Source: Chloroflexota bacterium (lineage in GTDB: Bacteria > Chloroflexota > Dehalococcoidia > Lucifugimonadales > Lucifugimonadaceae). Taken from it: a DNA stretch of 37,243 nucleotides. A program made the translations under genes and the position numbers. The notes beneath the pieces are model-generated. The model saw only the letters and a list, made by a program, of their open reading frames with translations. It had not been told where the DNA came from and did no database searches. Shown piece after piece: positions 8,126 to 15,695 of the stretch (positions are counted from its first letter, which is position 1; each line of letters opens with the position of its first letter). The stretch is from contig JADFHP010000012.1 of the NCBI GenBank assembly GCA_022567135.1, positions 1 through 37,243 of the forward strand, read 5' to 3'.

Positions 8126-8467
8126 CTACGCCTCGCCGCCCGCTGGGATCCAGGTAGGCCGCCGGATATCCTGGCGAAAATCGTCCGCGATCGCCGCCTA
8201 TAGCGATCGCGGATGTGCGTGGCGCTGCTCCAGGGGCCCACTCTCGCAAGGTAATTCCAGTGTGAGTGCTCGCCGCAAGATGTGTGGGGTTTCCACCTTG
8301 GCATCTGCGTATTCTCGCGTTGCCCCCGAAGCGTTCCGAAGCCGACACTTGAACAATCGCGCAAGCAATGTGCTCGATTTTCAAGGGATCCGGCATGCGC
8401 GGCGCCGATTCCCACTGGTTTGTCTCGGTGTCCCAGGGTGGGGCCGAACAGGATTAGAAGCTGCCTG
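8126..8467. other. Intergenic region with one strong hairpin
   Basis: This 342-base gap separates the repeat membrane protein from the first double-receiver gene, both on the plus strand. The open frame upstream of 8468 is judged non-coding because the receiver domain starts exactly at the ATG at 8468. Apart from the hairpin at 8184-8213 I see no gene, RNA family or clear promoter. Confidence 0.5.
8184..8213. terminator. 11-bp perfect hairpin, possible terminator
   Basis: The arms tccgcgatcgc and gcgatcgcgga pair perfectly over 11 bp around an 8-base loop, 58 bases after the stop of the membrane-protein gene. There is no following T-run, so a classical rho-independent terminator is doubtful. 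The arms contain GCGATCGC, a self-complementary octamer common in some genomes, so a repeat element or protein site is also possible. Confidence 0.35.
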
Positions 8468-9913
8468 ATGGGCAAAATTCTGATTGCCGACGATGAGGCG
8501 GGCGTCCGCCAGGCCCTGGTACACCTGCTCGAAGAAGAGGGCCACGAAGTCATTGAGGCAGCGGACGGCGAAGCTGCACTCGAAATGGTCGCTGCCCACA
8601 ATCCGGACGTCATGCTCCTTGATAACGTGATGCCGAAAAAAGACGGCTTTCAGGTTCTGGAAATTCTGCGCAAGAACAAGGCCTCTGCTGAACTTCCGGT
8701 GATCATGGTCTCGGTGAGGGGTGCGCCGAGAGATCGTGACGCCGCGGTCCGGCTGGGCGTCGTGGACTATATCTCCAAGCCGTGGACGCCCGGCGAGATA
8801 GAACTCCGGGTGAAATGGGCGCTGAAGTCCGCAGGCATGGTGCCGGCCGTCCCCTGGGACCTGTCCGACGCGGAAGGCGCGGAGCCGGAGGCGATCAAGG
8901 GTAAAGCAGAAAAGCGTGAAGAGGCGATCAAGGAGCAGTTCCTCGGCCCCGCGCTGGGTGGGAACGTTGAGATCATCACACCCGAGACGGGTGGCTCTGT
9001 AGACACGCCTGACGGGGTGGTCCGGGTTGATGTCCCGGCCGGCGCGGTGCCGGAGATAATGGCTCTGGATGCCCAGAGGGCTGAGGAAAGCGAGCCGGTA
9101 ATTCCGGCAACTCTTCGCCTGAAGATGGGCAAGACGGTTGCCGACCTTACGTTCACGGACAGGACGGGCGCGCCTATTGAGGGAGTGCGGCTGGACAAGC
9201 CCGCCAAGATCACGATCAAGTACACGGAAGAGGATCTTGACGAACACACGGAAATCGACCTGACCATTTCCAAGTTGAATCATGAAACTGGCAGGTGGAT
9301 GGGCCTGAGGACGGTCGTCGATTTGTCGTCGCGCTCAGCATCTGCGTTCGCGATACGGTTCTCCAAATCTCCCACTCGGGTCAATGCGAAGATCCTGGTC
9401 ATAGAGGATTCCGACAGAGATCGGGAATCGCTAATTAGAACGCTCACGAACTCCGGGTATCAGGTACTGGATGAGAAGCGGGGTGACCGGGCACTGGAAC
9501 GCGTTTGGGAGGAACAGCCTGACGTCGTGATCGTGGACTTGGACCTCCCGCGTATGGACGGTTTTCGGGTGTTACGGGCGTTGAAGAACGATCCCCGCAC
9601 GCGCCGCACTTCCGTAATCATGCTCGGCAATGATGTCAGCGAGGCGAACTACGCCGCCGCTATGACGCTGGGCGCGCGCGACCTGATCGCAAAGCCGTGG
9701 CATGCGGGAGACCTGCAGCGCAGGGTTCACAGGGCGTTCAACGCATCACGAATTCGATCCAGACAGGCGATGCGAGCCATTGCCCTGGCGCAAGCGCGGA
9801 TGCGGCCCGAATCGGATGACACTGCGCCAGACCAGAAATTGAAGACGGAATCCGGTAGTGGGCTGGCCGAGGAGACCGGAGAACGTGCCGGGGGGCGGCA
9901 CCAGGCAGCATAG
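8468..9913 (+). CDS. Double-receiver protein with central ZU5-like domain
   Basis: A 481-residue cytoplasmic protein of order REC - ZU5-like - REC, with no DNA-binding or enzymatic output domain. REC1 (about 3-120) has Asp8/Asp9, phospho-acceptor Asp52, Ser82 and Lys104. The middle (about 164-300) carries GGSVDTPDGVVRVDVPAGAV, the opening pattern of ZU5-like beta sandwiches, and ends in SAFAIRFS. REC2 (about 308-425) has Glu313/Asp314, Asp357 and Lys409, but Gly387 where a signalling Thr/Ser is expected. The C-terminus is a basic then acidic tail. The ATG at 8468 is chosen because the receiver's first strand (KILIADD) begins there; upstream codons have no domain. Its paralogue follows 49 bases downstream. 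A role as phosphorylation-controlled scaffold is inference. Confidence 0.88.
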   Translation: MGKILIADDEAGVRQALVHLLEEEGHEVIEAADGEAALEMVAAHNPDVMLLDNVMPKKDGFQVLEILRKNKASAELPVIMVSVRGAPRDRDAAVRLGVVDYISKPWTPGEIELRVKWALKSAGMVPAVPWDLSDAEGAEPEAIKGKAEKREEAIKEQFLGPALGGNVEIITPETGGSVDTPDGVVRVDVPAGAVPEIMALDAQRAEESEPVIPATLRLKMGKTVADLTFTDRTGAPIEGVRLDKPAKITIKYTEEDLDEHTEIDLTISKLNHETGRWMGLRTVVDLSSRSASAFAIRFSKSPTRVNAKILVIEDSDRDRESLIRTLTNSGYQVLDEKRGDRALERVWEEQPDVVIVDLDLPRMDGFRVLRALKNDPRTRRTSVIMLGNDVSEANYAAAMTLGARDLIAKPWHAGDLQRRVHRAFNASRIRSRQAMRAIALAQARMRPESDDTAPDQKLKTESGSGLAEETGERAGGRHQAA

Positions 9914-9962
9914 AACCAGAGGGGTGGCGGATAGGCCGTGAACGGCCCGTGTCCGCGGGAAA

Positions 9963-11090
9963 ATGGGGAGAGTTTTAGTCGCGGATGACAACCCTGCCGT
10001 AAGGGAGGCGTTAGAGCTTCTCTTGACCGGTGAAGGCCATACTGTGCTGCTCGCCGAGGACGGGCCGTCCACGCTGGAGATGGTCCGATCGCAGCGGCCT
10101 GACGTCGTGCTGCTCGACATCGAGATGCCCGGAATGGGCGGCTTCGAGGTGCTCGCCAAGATCCGCGAGGATCCGCTCATCATGACGACGCCGGTCATTA
10201 TCGTGAGCGTTCGGGGCAAGGGGTCGGATCGTGACCGGGCCGACGAACTCGATGCTACGGACTACATACTGAAGCCGTGGCAGGACGGCGAAATCGAGAT
10301 GCGGGTGAAGTTTGCGCTGATGGCGGCGGAGAAAACTGCCAGCCTGATGGGCGTGATTCCTGGTGCTCCCTCTCAACCGTTTGATCCATCGATACCGGCG
10401 CAACCATTGGCAGAACCGCCTGCGCAGCCCCTTCCACCTCCGCCCGCAAGTCCTGTAGTGGCTCCTCCGGCGCAACCTCCGGCGGCGCAACCAGCGCAGG
10501 GCTACGGACAGCCCATGGCGCCCGGCCAGGTTCAGTCAGACAATCCGCCGCCGCCACAATGGGCGAGCGCTAGTACGCTCAGTACGGTAGGTGGCGCCGC
10601 CAGCGCTCAGCCGGCTCCGGGACAACTCGATGTCCCGAGCCAACCTGATTCTCCCGATGCCCCGCTGATCCTGGTCGTGGAGGACGAGGAGTACGCCCGC
10701 TTCCCGCTGGTCGACTGCATGCAACGGGCCGGGTTCCGGACGGTAGAGGCGATGGACGGCGCGAAAGTGGAGGCGGCTATCCTGGAGCACCACCCTGACG
10801 TGATCCTGCTGGACATGACACTTCCGCGACTCGATGGCCTGCAGGTATTGCGACAGATCAAAGGCAACCCGAAAACCAGGAGGGCGTCAGTAATTATGGT
10901 TACCGGGAATGTCGAACGCTCGATCATCGAGGCATGCATGAGTGTTGGGGCGCGTGACTTCGTGCCGAAGCCGTGGCATGGCGGAGACATGCAGCATCGG
11001 GTGCGAAGGGCAATCAAGTCTGCCCAGGCGATTGCCGCGCAGGCCGAGAGGGCCGTGGAGCGGGTGAGGGCCAGACAGGCGGCTCGTTAG
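9963..11090 (+). CDS. Double-receiver protein with proline-rich linker
   Basis: A 375-residue protein of order REC - Pro/Ala/Gln-rich linker - REC. REC1 (about 3-120) keeps Asp8/Asp9, Asp52, Ser82 and Lys104. The linker (about 132-232) is low-complexity with many PP and QP pairs. REC2 (about 235-352) has Glu240/Asp241, Asp284, Thr314 and Lys336, a complete set. A helical basic tail (about 353-375) ends the protein. Both receivers resemble those of the preceding protein, including VSVRG, the KPW segment, GEIE-RVK in REC1 and KPWH-GD in REC2, so the pair arose by gene duplication with replacement of the middle. There is no output domain; it probably acts by protein contact. Probably cotranscribed with its upstream paralogue. 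Confidence 0.9.
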   Translation: MGRVLVADDNPAVREALELLLTGEGHTVLLAEDGPSTLEMVRSQRPDVVLLDIEMPGMGGFEVLAKIREDPLIMTTPVIIVSVRGKGSDRDRADELDATDYILKPWQDGEIEMRVKFALMAAEKTASLMGVIPGAPSQPFDPSIPAQPLAEPPAQPLPPPPASPVVAPPAQPPAAQPAQGYGQPMAPGQVQSDNPPPPQWASASTLSTVGGAASAQPAPGQLDVPSQPDSPDAPLILVVEDEEYARFPLVDCMQRAGFRTVEAMDGAKVEAAILEHHPDVILLDMTLPRLDGLQVLRQIKGNPKTRRASVIMVTGNVERSIIEACMSVGARDFVPKPWHGGDMQHRVRRAIKSAQAIAAQAERAVERVRARQAAR

Positions 11091-11242
11091 ATCACACCGC
11101 GGCGGGGCAGCCGCCTGCGTTTGACCGGCGGGGCAGACTGCGCCACTATTTCGTTCTGATTCGTTACGGGCGGGATGTCTGCCGCCAGATATCCGCGAGC
11201 CGGATACGGCCCGACGGTAACGGCAAGGAACAGGAGTGCCGG

Positions 11243-11746
11243 GTGCGGAACAGGGTCCAGAAATACGTTGCTGTGCCACCCGAAACGGTGTTTGACTACC
11301 TTGCTGAACCTTTGAACCAGCCAGACTGGATGGAGGTGGTCTCCTCAGTCGATCTGTCCGAGGATGAGCCTGTTGAGGTAGGCACCCGCTTCAAACATAC
11401 CGTGGACGTCATGGGCCGCGGGTCCCGCGAGATGGGGCTTGAGGTCACGGACCTCATCGAAAATGAAGTCTTCGAGTATTCCCAGATCGATGGGCCGTAT
11501 CCGCTGAAGACACGGTACACGCTGGGCCCTGCTGGCAGCGGAACGCTGGTAGTCGCCATCGAAGAGTCATCACCGCCCGGCATCTATTACAAGATCATGC
11601 ATCCCCTCGTGAAGTGGGCGGTAAAGCGCCGGCTTTCCGGCGATCTGGCCGACCTCAAGACGCAGATCGAATTTTCACTGGAATCGACCGGCGACGAAGA
11701 GTCGGAAAGCTGGCTCAAGCGACGGCTGCGGGGTCTTAGAGGCTAG
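11243..11746 (+). CDS. SRPBCC (START/Bet v 1-like) family protein
   Basis: A 167-residue protein of the polyketide-cyclase/dehydrase-like SRPBCC superfamily, which binds hydrophobic ligands in a helix-grip cavity. Seen: VRNRVQKYVAVPPETVFDYL at the start (strand, then the first short helix), NQPDWMEVV, then alternating strands, and a long C-terminal helix (about 125-150). The GTG at 11243 is chosen because an AGGAG lies 6 bases upstream; the frame is open further up, but those codons overlap the receiver gene. A basic tail (KRRLRGLRG) ends the protein. It follows the double-receiver pair after 152 bases and meets the minus-strand gene at 11743 tail to tail with a 4-base overlap. The ligand is unknown. 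Confidence 0.8.
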   Translation: MRNRVQKYVAVPPETVFDYLAEPLNQPDWMEVVSSVDLSEDEPVEVGTRFKHTVDVMGRGSREMGLEVTDLIENEVFEYSQIDGPYPLKTRYTLGPAGSGTLVVAIEESSPPGIYYKIMHPLVKWAVKRRLSGDLADLKTQIEFSLESTGDEESESWLKRRLRGLRG

Positions 11747-12399
11747 CCCAGCAACATGTGCAACATCGCCGGAATGGCGCGGCGGGCCCTGTGCGTACTC
11801 CCGGCCACCGCGATGATCGCGAAGCCGAGCACGAGCAGGCCAACTGCCAGTGGCTGCGAAGAGGGAGTGCCGGCCATCTCGCGTTCTCCTGCGACGGTGA
11901 GGCTGCCTGGCGTCGAGCTGATGGGCATAGCGCCCTGCCTCTCCCAGAATCGACGGGCGGCATAGAGGGCAAACTCCACGGCGTCCTCTCGCACAATGTC
12001 TCGTGCAAAGAATGTGATCGTCCTTCGATCACCGGAAATCTCAGTCGTAAACGGCGTGCGGAAATCGAATCGTGGCTGTGCGATCTGCCGGCCTGCAAAC
12101 TCTATCGAGTCGGCGGCCGCAGGGACGCGCGTTTCGGGGGCTCCAGCGTTTGGCGGCGGCTGTGGCAGATCAAGTTCTCCCGCGAATGTCAGGGAAATTG
12201 ACGCCTCGTACACGGGCGCCGCTCCCGAGGATGCGAGGCTCACGAGCAGCCATACCGCGAGCGCGGCCGCGGCCGGGGCGACGGTGAGCGCCGTGACGTT
12301 TCTAAGGCCGGGTATTCGCCGTGAGCGGGCTATCGGGCTGATCCTTATGTGGGGCACCTGGTACGGGGCAACAGGCACTGGCTCGGAAGTTCCGAACAC
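11743..12399 (-). CDS. Two-TM membrane protein, function unknown
   Basis: Unrecognised protein of 218 residues. One hydrophobic helix lies at about 35-58 and another at about 185-203; between them is a probably extracytoplasmic domain of about 125 residues with a proline-rich stretch (LPQPPPNAGAP). The N-terminus is basic and proline-rich (SRRIPGLRN) and the short C-terminus is basic (HRARR). The topology recalls polysaccharide co-polymerase/Wzz-type proteins, but no sequence motif supports that. It overlaps the SRPBCC gene by 4 bases, tail to tail, and diverges from the dehydratase at 12628. Confidence 0.65.
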   Translation of the reverse strand: MFGTSEPVPVAPYQVPHIRISPIARSRRIPGLRNVTALTVAPAAAALAVWLLVSLASSGAAPVYEASISLTFAGELDLPQPPPNAGAPETRVPAAADSIEFAGRQIAQPRFDFRTPFTTEISGDRRTITFFARDIVREDAVEFALYAARRFWERQGAMPISSTPGSLTVAGEREMAGTPSSQPLAVGLLVLGFAIIAVAGSTHRARRAIPAMLHMLLG

Positions 12400-12627
12400 T
12401 TACAGTTCGGACGCCTCTCCGATCAGATTGCCATTTCTGGGTGCACCTGCCTACTGTGGTTACGTCGCGGCGGCGATGTGTGGCCACCCGCAACCGCATG
12501 ACTGTGCCAGCCGTCTCACAGGCAGGACGTACCGAGACATTGCGCTTTGCGAATTTTCTGGCGAATATACCGGCACCGCCAAAGAGCGGACTTCTCGACC
12601 CCGCAACACCTCAGGAGAGCAGCAGCA

Positions 12628-13788
12628 ATGAAGATCACCGCCATCAAGCCTTATCCAATGTGGGTTGGGCACCGAAATCAGATGCTCGTGAAAGTGGAAA
12701 CCGACGCTGACATATACGGCTGGGGCGAGGCCGGATTCTCAGGACGGGAGCAGGCCGTGGCCGGGATGGTGGAGCACTTCCGTGAGTGGTTGATCGGCCG
12801 AGACCCGCGCCAGATCTCCCGCCACTGGCAGGAGATGTACCGGGGCCAGTACTTCGAGGGCGGGCGTGTGATCACCGCCGCGATGGCGGCAATCGATCTC
12901 GCTCTGTATGACATCAAGGGCAAGGCTCTCGGCGTGCCGGTATACGAGCTGCTGGGCGGGAAGCAGCGCGACTACGTCCCCGGCTTTGCATCGACAAGCG
13001 GCGGCACGGGCGATGAGATGATTGAGATGGCCAGGCTACTCATCCAGGATGGCTGGCCGGCGATGCGGCTGAGCCCGCAACCTGGCAACGATACGGGCGA
13101 CGAGATCCTCTATGAGCCCCGTGTCTCAATCGGCAAGACGGCCAAACTGTTTACCAGGGCCCGGGAGGAACTCGGCGACACGGTGGTTCTGGGGGTGGAT
13201 TACCACCATCGCCTGAGCGTCGCGGAGGCAGCGTCGTTCATGAACAAGATGCCGTCGGGCACGCTGGACTTCATCGAGGAACCAATCAGGGACGAGTCGC
13301 CGGAGGCGTATGAAGCGCTTCGCAAGATGGTGGATGTCCCGTTCGCGATAGGCGAAGAGTTCGCTTCGAAATGGCAGTTCATGCCGTACATCGAGAGGGG
13401 CTTGACCGACTTCGCCCGCGTCGACATCTGCAACGTCGGCGGGCTAACCGAGGCGATGAAGGTGGCAGGCTGGGCTGAGACGCACTACATCGACATGATG
13501 CCTCACAACCCGCTCGGCCCCATCTGCACTGCCGCATCGGTCCATTTCGGCGCCGCGATCAGCAATTTCGCGTGGCTAGAGGCGCGTACAACGCGCGCCG
13601 AGTCAAGCGGCCGTGACAACTCCGATATATTCCCACAGCAGATCCGCCTCGACGGGGTTCGGTATCCGGTTCCCGACACACCCGGCCTTGGCGTGGATGT
13701 GAACGAAGAGGCGGTCAAGGAGTATGAGTTCAAGTTCTGGGAAGCCCCCCACTACCGTCGAGAAGACGGCTCCCACACCAACTGGTAG
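12628..13788 (+). CDS. Mandelate racemase/enolase-superfamily dehydratase (DgoD-like), copy 1
   Basis: A 386-residue member of the mandelate racemase branch of the enolase superfamily, closest by pattern to D-galactonate dehydratase. These enzymes abstract the proton alpha to a carboxylate with Mg2+ help and lose water to give a 2-keto-3-deoxy sugar acid. The metal ligands Asp191, Glu217 and Glu243, with His193 (DYHHR) and acid/base His293 (MPHNPLGP), keep the exact spacing of E. coli DgoD Asp183/His185/Glu209/Glu235/His285. The DgoD-style ending (PGLGVDVNEE..., then a HTNW terminus) is also kept. The ATG at 12628 follows AGGAGAG; upstream in-frame codons lack homology. Substrate (galactonate or another aldonate/uronate-derived acid) is not fixed by sequence. 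A close paralogue follows at 14008. Confidence 0.92.
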   Translation: MKITAIKPYPMWVGHRNQMLVKVETDADIYGWGEAGFSGREQAVAGMVEHFREWLIGRDPRQISRHWQEMYRGQYFEGGRVITAAMAAIDLALYDIKGKALGVPVYELLGGKQRDYVPGFASTSGGTGDEMIEMARLLIQDGWPAMRLSPQPGNDTGDEILYEPRVSIGKTAKLFTRAREELGDTVVLGVDYHHRLSVAEAASFMNKMPSGTLDFIEEPIRDESPEAYEALRKMVDVPFAIGEEFASKWQFMPYIERGLTDFARVDICNVGGLTEAMKVAGWAETHYIDMMPHNPLGPICTAASVHFGAAISNFAWLEARTTRAESSGRDNSDIFPQQIRLDGVRYPVPDTPGLGVDVNEEAVKEYEFKFWEAPHYRREDGSHTNW

Positions 13789-14007
13789 GCAGGCCAGATG
13801 TCTCTGGACCACATCGGGATTGGACCATCGGCGGTCGCTTCGGTGGTGGGTGTCCGCAATGCGTTCTGGATTCACGCAGGGGCGCACGGCCGTGCGCCCC
13901 TGCCGCGTGATCGATCATCCGCGCTGGCCCTCACGCTCTTGCCGCCAGAGGGGAGTAAACTCCCCGCGGCCGGTCACAGCCCTGATCACCCAACAAGGTA
14001 ACGCCCA
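13789..14007. other. Spacer between the two dehydratase genes
   Basis: The spacer opens with ggccagatgtctctg (13793-13807), the same 15 bases found right after the second copy's stop at 15171-15185. It then carries a 28-base perfect palindrome (13876-13903), and ends before the second copy's start. No ORF with a ribosome site is seen. Confidence 0.6.
13876..13903. repeat. 28-base perfect GC palindrome
   Basis: gcaggggcgcacgg and its exact reverse complement meet without a spacer. Its core ggggcgcacggccgtgcgcc recurs at 15236-15255, downstream of the second dehydratase copy. It could act as a transcript hairpin between the two genes or be a dispersed palindromic repeat. Confidence 0.7.
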
Positions 14008-15168
14008 ATGAAGATCACTGCTATCAAGCCCTATCCCGCATGGTCGGTCTGGCGAAACGTGTTTCTCGTCAAGATCGAGACTGACGAAGGCATCTACGGC
14101 TGGGGCGAGGGCGGCACGTCCTGGCGCGAGCTTGGCATGGCGGGCGTCACGGAGCACTTCAGCCAGATCCTGATCGGCAAGGATCCGATGCAGCCCGGCC
14201 GGATCTGGCAGGAGATGTATCGCAGCGCCTATTTCGAGGGCGGACGCGTGATCACGGGCGCGATGTCGGCCATCGACATCGCTCTGCACGACATCATCGG
14301 CAAGAAGCTCGGCGTGCCGGTATACCAACTGCTTGGCGGCAAGCAACGCGACTGGGTGCCCTGTTTCGCCACGACCAGCGCGCCAACGGCCGAGGAGATG
14401 ATCGAGAGTGCCGGCAAGCTAATGGAAGACGGCTGGGAGTGCATGCGGCTTAGCGTTGGCGAGCGCTGGACGGAGTCGCCATCGGTCTTCGAGCCTCGCG
14501 AGGACATTCCCCGCCAGGTGGATGCACTTATCAGGGCTCGCGCGCAACTGGGGAGAAAAGTTGTCATTGGCATCGATTATCACCACCGGCTGTCGGTGGC
14601 CGAGGCGGCCTCGTTCTGCCAGGCGATGCCGCCAGGCACGCTGGACTTCGTCGAGGAGCCGATCAGGGACGAGTCAGTGGCCTCTTACGAGACGCTGCGG
14701 CAGATGACGCCGATACCGTTTGCGCTTGGCGAGGAGTTCTCGTCGAAGTGGCAGTTTCTGCCGTATATCGAAAAGGGGCTGACCAACTACGCCCGCGTGG
14801 ACATGGGCAACGTGGGCGGTTTCACGGAAGCGCAGAAGGTGGCCGGCTGGTGCGAGGCGCACTACATCGACCTGATGCCGCACAACCCGCTGGGGCCGAT
14901 CAACACTGCAGCCAGCGCTCATCTGGCGATGGCGACGCCGAACTTCGCCTGGCTGGAGATGTTCCAGCGGCTGGAGGAGCGGGAGCAGGAGGCGGACAGG
15001 CTCTACCCCGGCAACTTCAGGGCGGTCGGCGGCCGTATGGAAGTACCGGACAGGCCGGGCCTCGGCATAGACGTAGACGAAGACGCGATCGCGAACAGCC
15101 CGATGCACCCCGACGACTGGGTCGTCTCCCGCCTGGTCCGCAGGGATGGTTCTGTGACGAACTGGTGA
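14008..15168 (+). CDS. Mandelate racemase/enolase-superfamily dehydratase (DgoD-like), copy 2
   Basis: A 386-residue paralogue of the gene at 12628, similar along its whole length (both start MKITAIKPYP; both have the YFEGGRVIT, YHHRLSVAEAASF and PHNPLGPI segments). All catalytic positions are kept: Asp190, His192, Glu216, Glu242 and His292. The mid-region that lines the active site differs (MRLSVGERWTESP here, MRLSPQPGNDTGD in copy 1), as does the capping-loop residue run near 35-42, so the two enzymes may act on different sugar acids or epimers. The start lies after aacaaggtaacgccca, with a weak AAGG ribosome site. Likely transcribed with copy 1 unless the palindrome between them stops transcription. 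Confidence 0.92.
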   Translation: MKITAIKPYPAWSVWRNVFLVKIETDEGIYGWGEGGTSWRELGMAGVTEHFSQILIGKDPMQPGRIWQEMYRSAYFEGGRVITGAMSAIDIALHDIIGKKLGVPVYQLLGGKQRDWVPCFATTSAPTAEEMIESAGKLMEDGWECMRLSVGERWTESPSVFEPREDIPRQVDALIRARAQLGRKVVIGIDYHHRLSVAEAASFCQAMPPGTLDFVEEPIRDESVASYETLRQMTPIPFALGEEFSSKWQFLPYIEKGLTNYARVDMGNVGGFTEAQKVAGWCEAHYIDLMPHNPLGPINTAASAHLAMATPNFAWLEMFQRLEEREQEADRLYPGNFRAVGGRMEVPDRPGLGIDVDEDAIANSPMHPDDWVVSRLVRRDGSVTNW

Positions 15169-15231
15169 ATGGCCAGATGTCTCTGCCTCCGACCTCCTGA
15201 GGCGGAGGGATTCGGAGGGTTAGCGGCTACA

Positions 15232-15308
15232 CGTAGGGGCGCACGGCCGTGCGCCCGTCCCACGTGGCCGTTCGCCACGGTTGGGGAGAGGCGATCCTCT
15301 CCCCTACG
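15232..15308. repeat. Cloverleaf-like inverted-repeat element
   Basis: A 77-base element bounded by the inverted repeat cgtagggg (15232-15239) and cccctacg (15301-15308). Inside are three hairpins: the palindrome gggcgcacggccgtgcgccc (15237-15256), cgtggc/gccacg (about 15262-15279), and ggggagagg-cgat-cctctcccc (15283-15304). The terminal arms share bases with the outer hairpins, so closed-stem and three-hairpin forms exclude each other. It has no ORF. It looks like a small non-autonomous repeat or a structured RNA/terminator region. Confidence 0.6.
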
Positions 15309-15368
15309 GGCATGCCGATTCACCTTGCTGCTACCCTTCCCGAGCGCAATGATGGCGCGGGCGGAGTG

Positions 15369-15695
15369 ATGAAAGGACGGGGCAGCAGCGTGAGGGAAGA
15401 TTTTCTCCACTACCTTGGAAGATTTACCTATGTGATCTTCTTCGTGCTGGTGCTGCTTGTGCTGGCGTTATTCCACTACACCGCGATCTCATTCGTGGTC
15501 GAATTGCCGCTGATGCGCGAGTTTTCGGCCTCCGGCAGAGGGTTCGGCGTGGCGTTGGTAGGCGTCCCCGTCGCCATCGTCGATGTCCTGCTGTTCCGGT
15601 ATGTGCGCGGCCAGATTCTCGAGACGCGCTGGATTGCGGAGAACAAGCGGCTGCACGAAGAGGAGATGCGCCGGGAACAACTCACGCGCCGTTGA
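15369..15695 (+). CDS. Small two-TM membrane protein, function unknown
   Basis: Unrecognised protein of about 108 residues. Two hydrophobic segments (about 16-42 and 57-76) are followed by a charged helix (ETRWIAENKRLHEEEMRREQ) likely on the cytoplasmic face. The ATG at 15369 is chosen as the first start near a GCGGAG stretch; GTG at 15366 or 15390 is also possible. It lies downstream of the dehydratase pair and overlaps the 3' end of the HAD gene by 14 bases, tail to tail. Confidence 0.55.
   Translation: MKGRGSSVREDFLHYLGRFTYVIFFVLVLLVLALFHYTAISFVVELPLMREFSASGRGFGVALVGVPVAIVDVLLFRYVRGQILETRWIAENKRLHEEEMRREQLTRR

Noticed and set aside
8282-8467. N-terminal extension of the first double-receiver protein
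   Set aside because: The receiver domain begins exactly at ATG 8468, and the upstream residues (Cys/Pro/Arg-rich) look like translated non-coding DNA.
12540-12569. TTGCGC ... AATATA as a promoter for the first dehydratase
   Set aside because: Both hexamers are poor and an 18-base spacer alone is not convincing.
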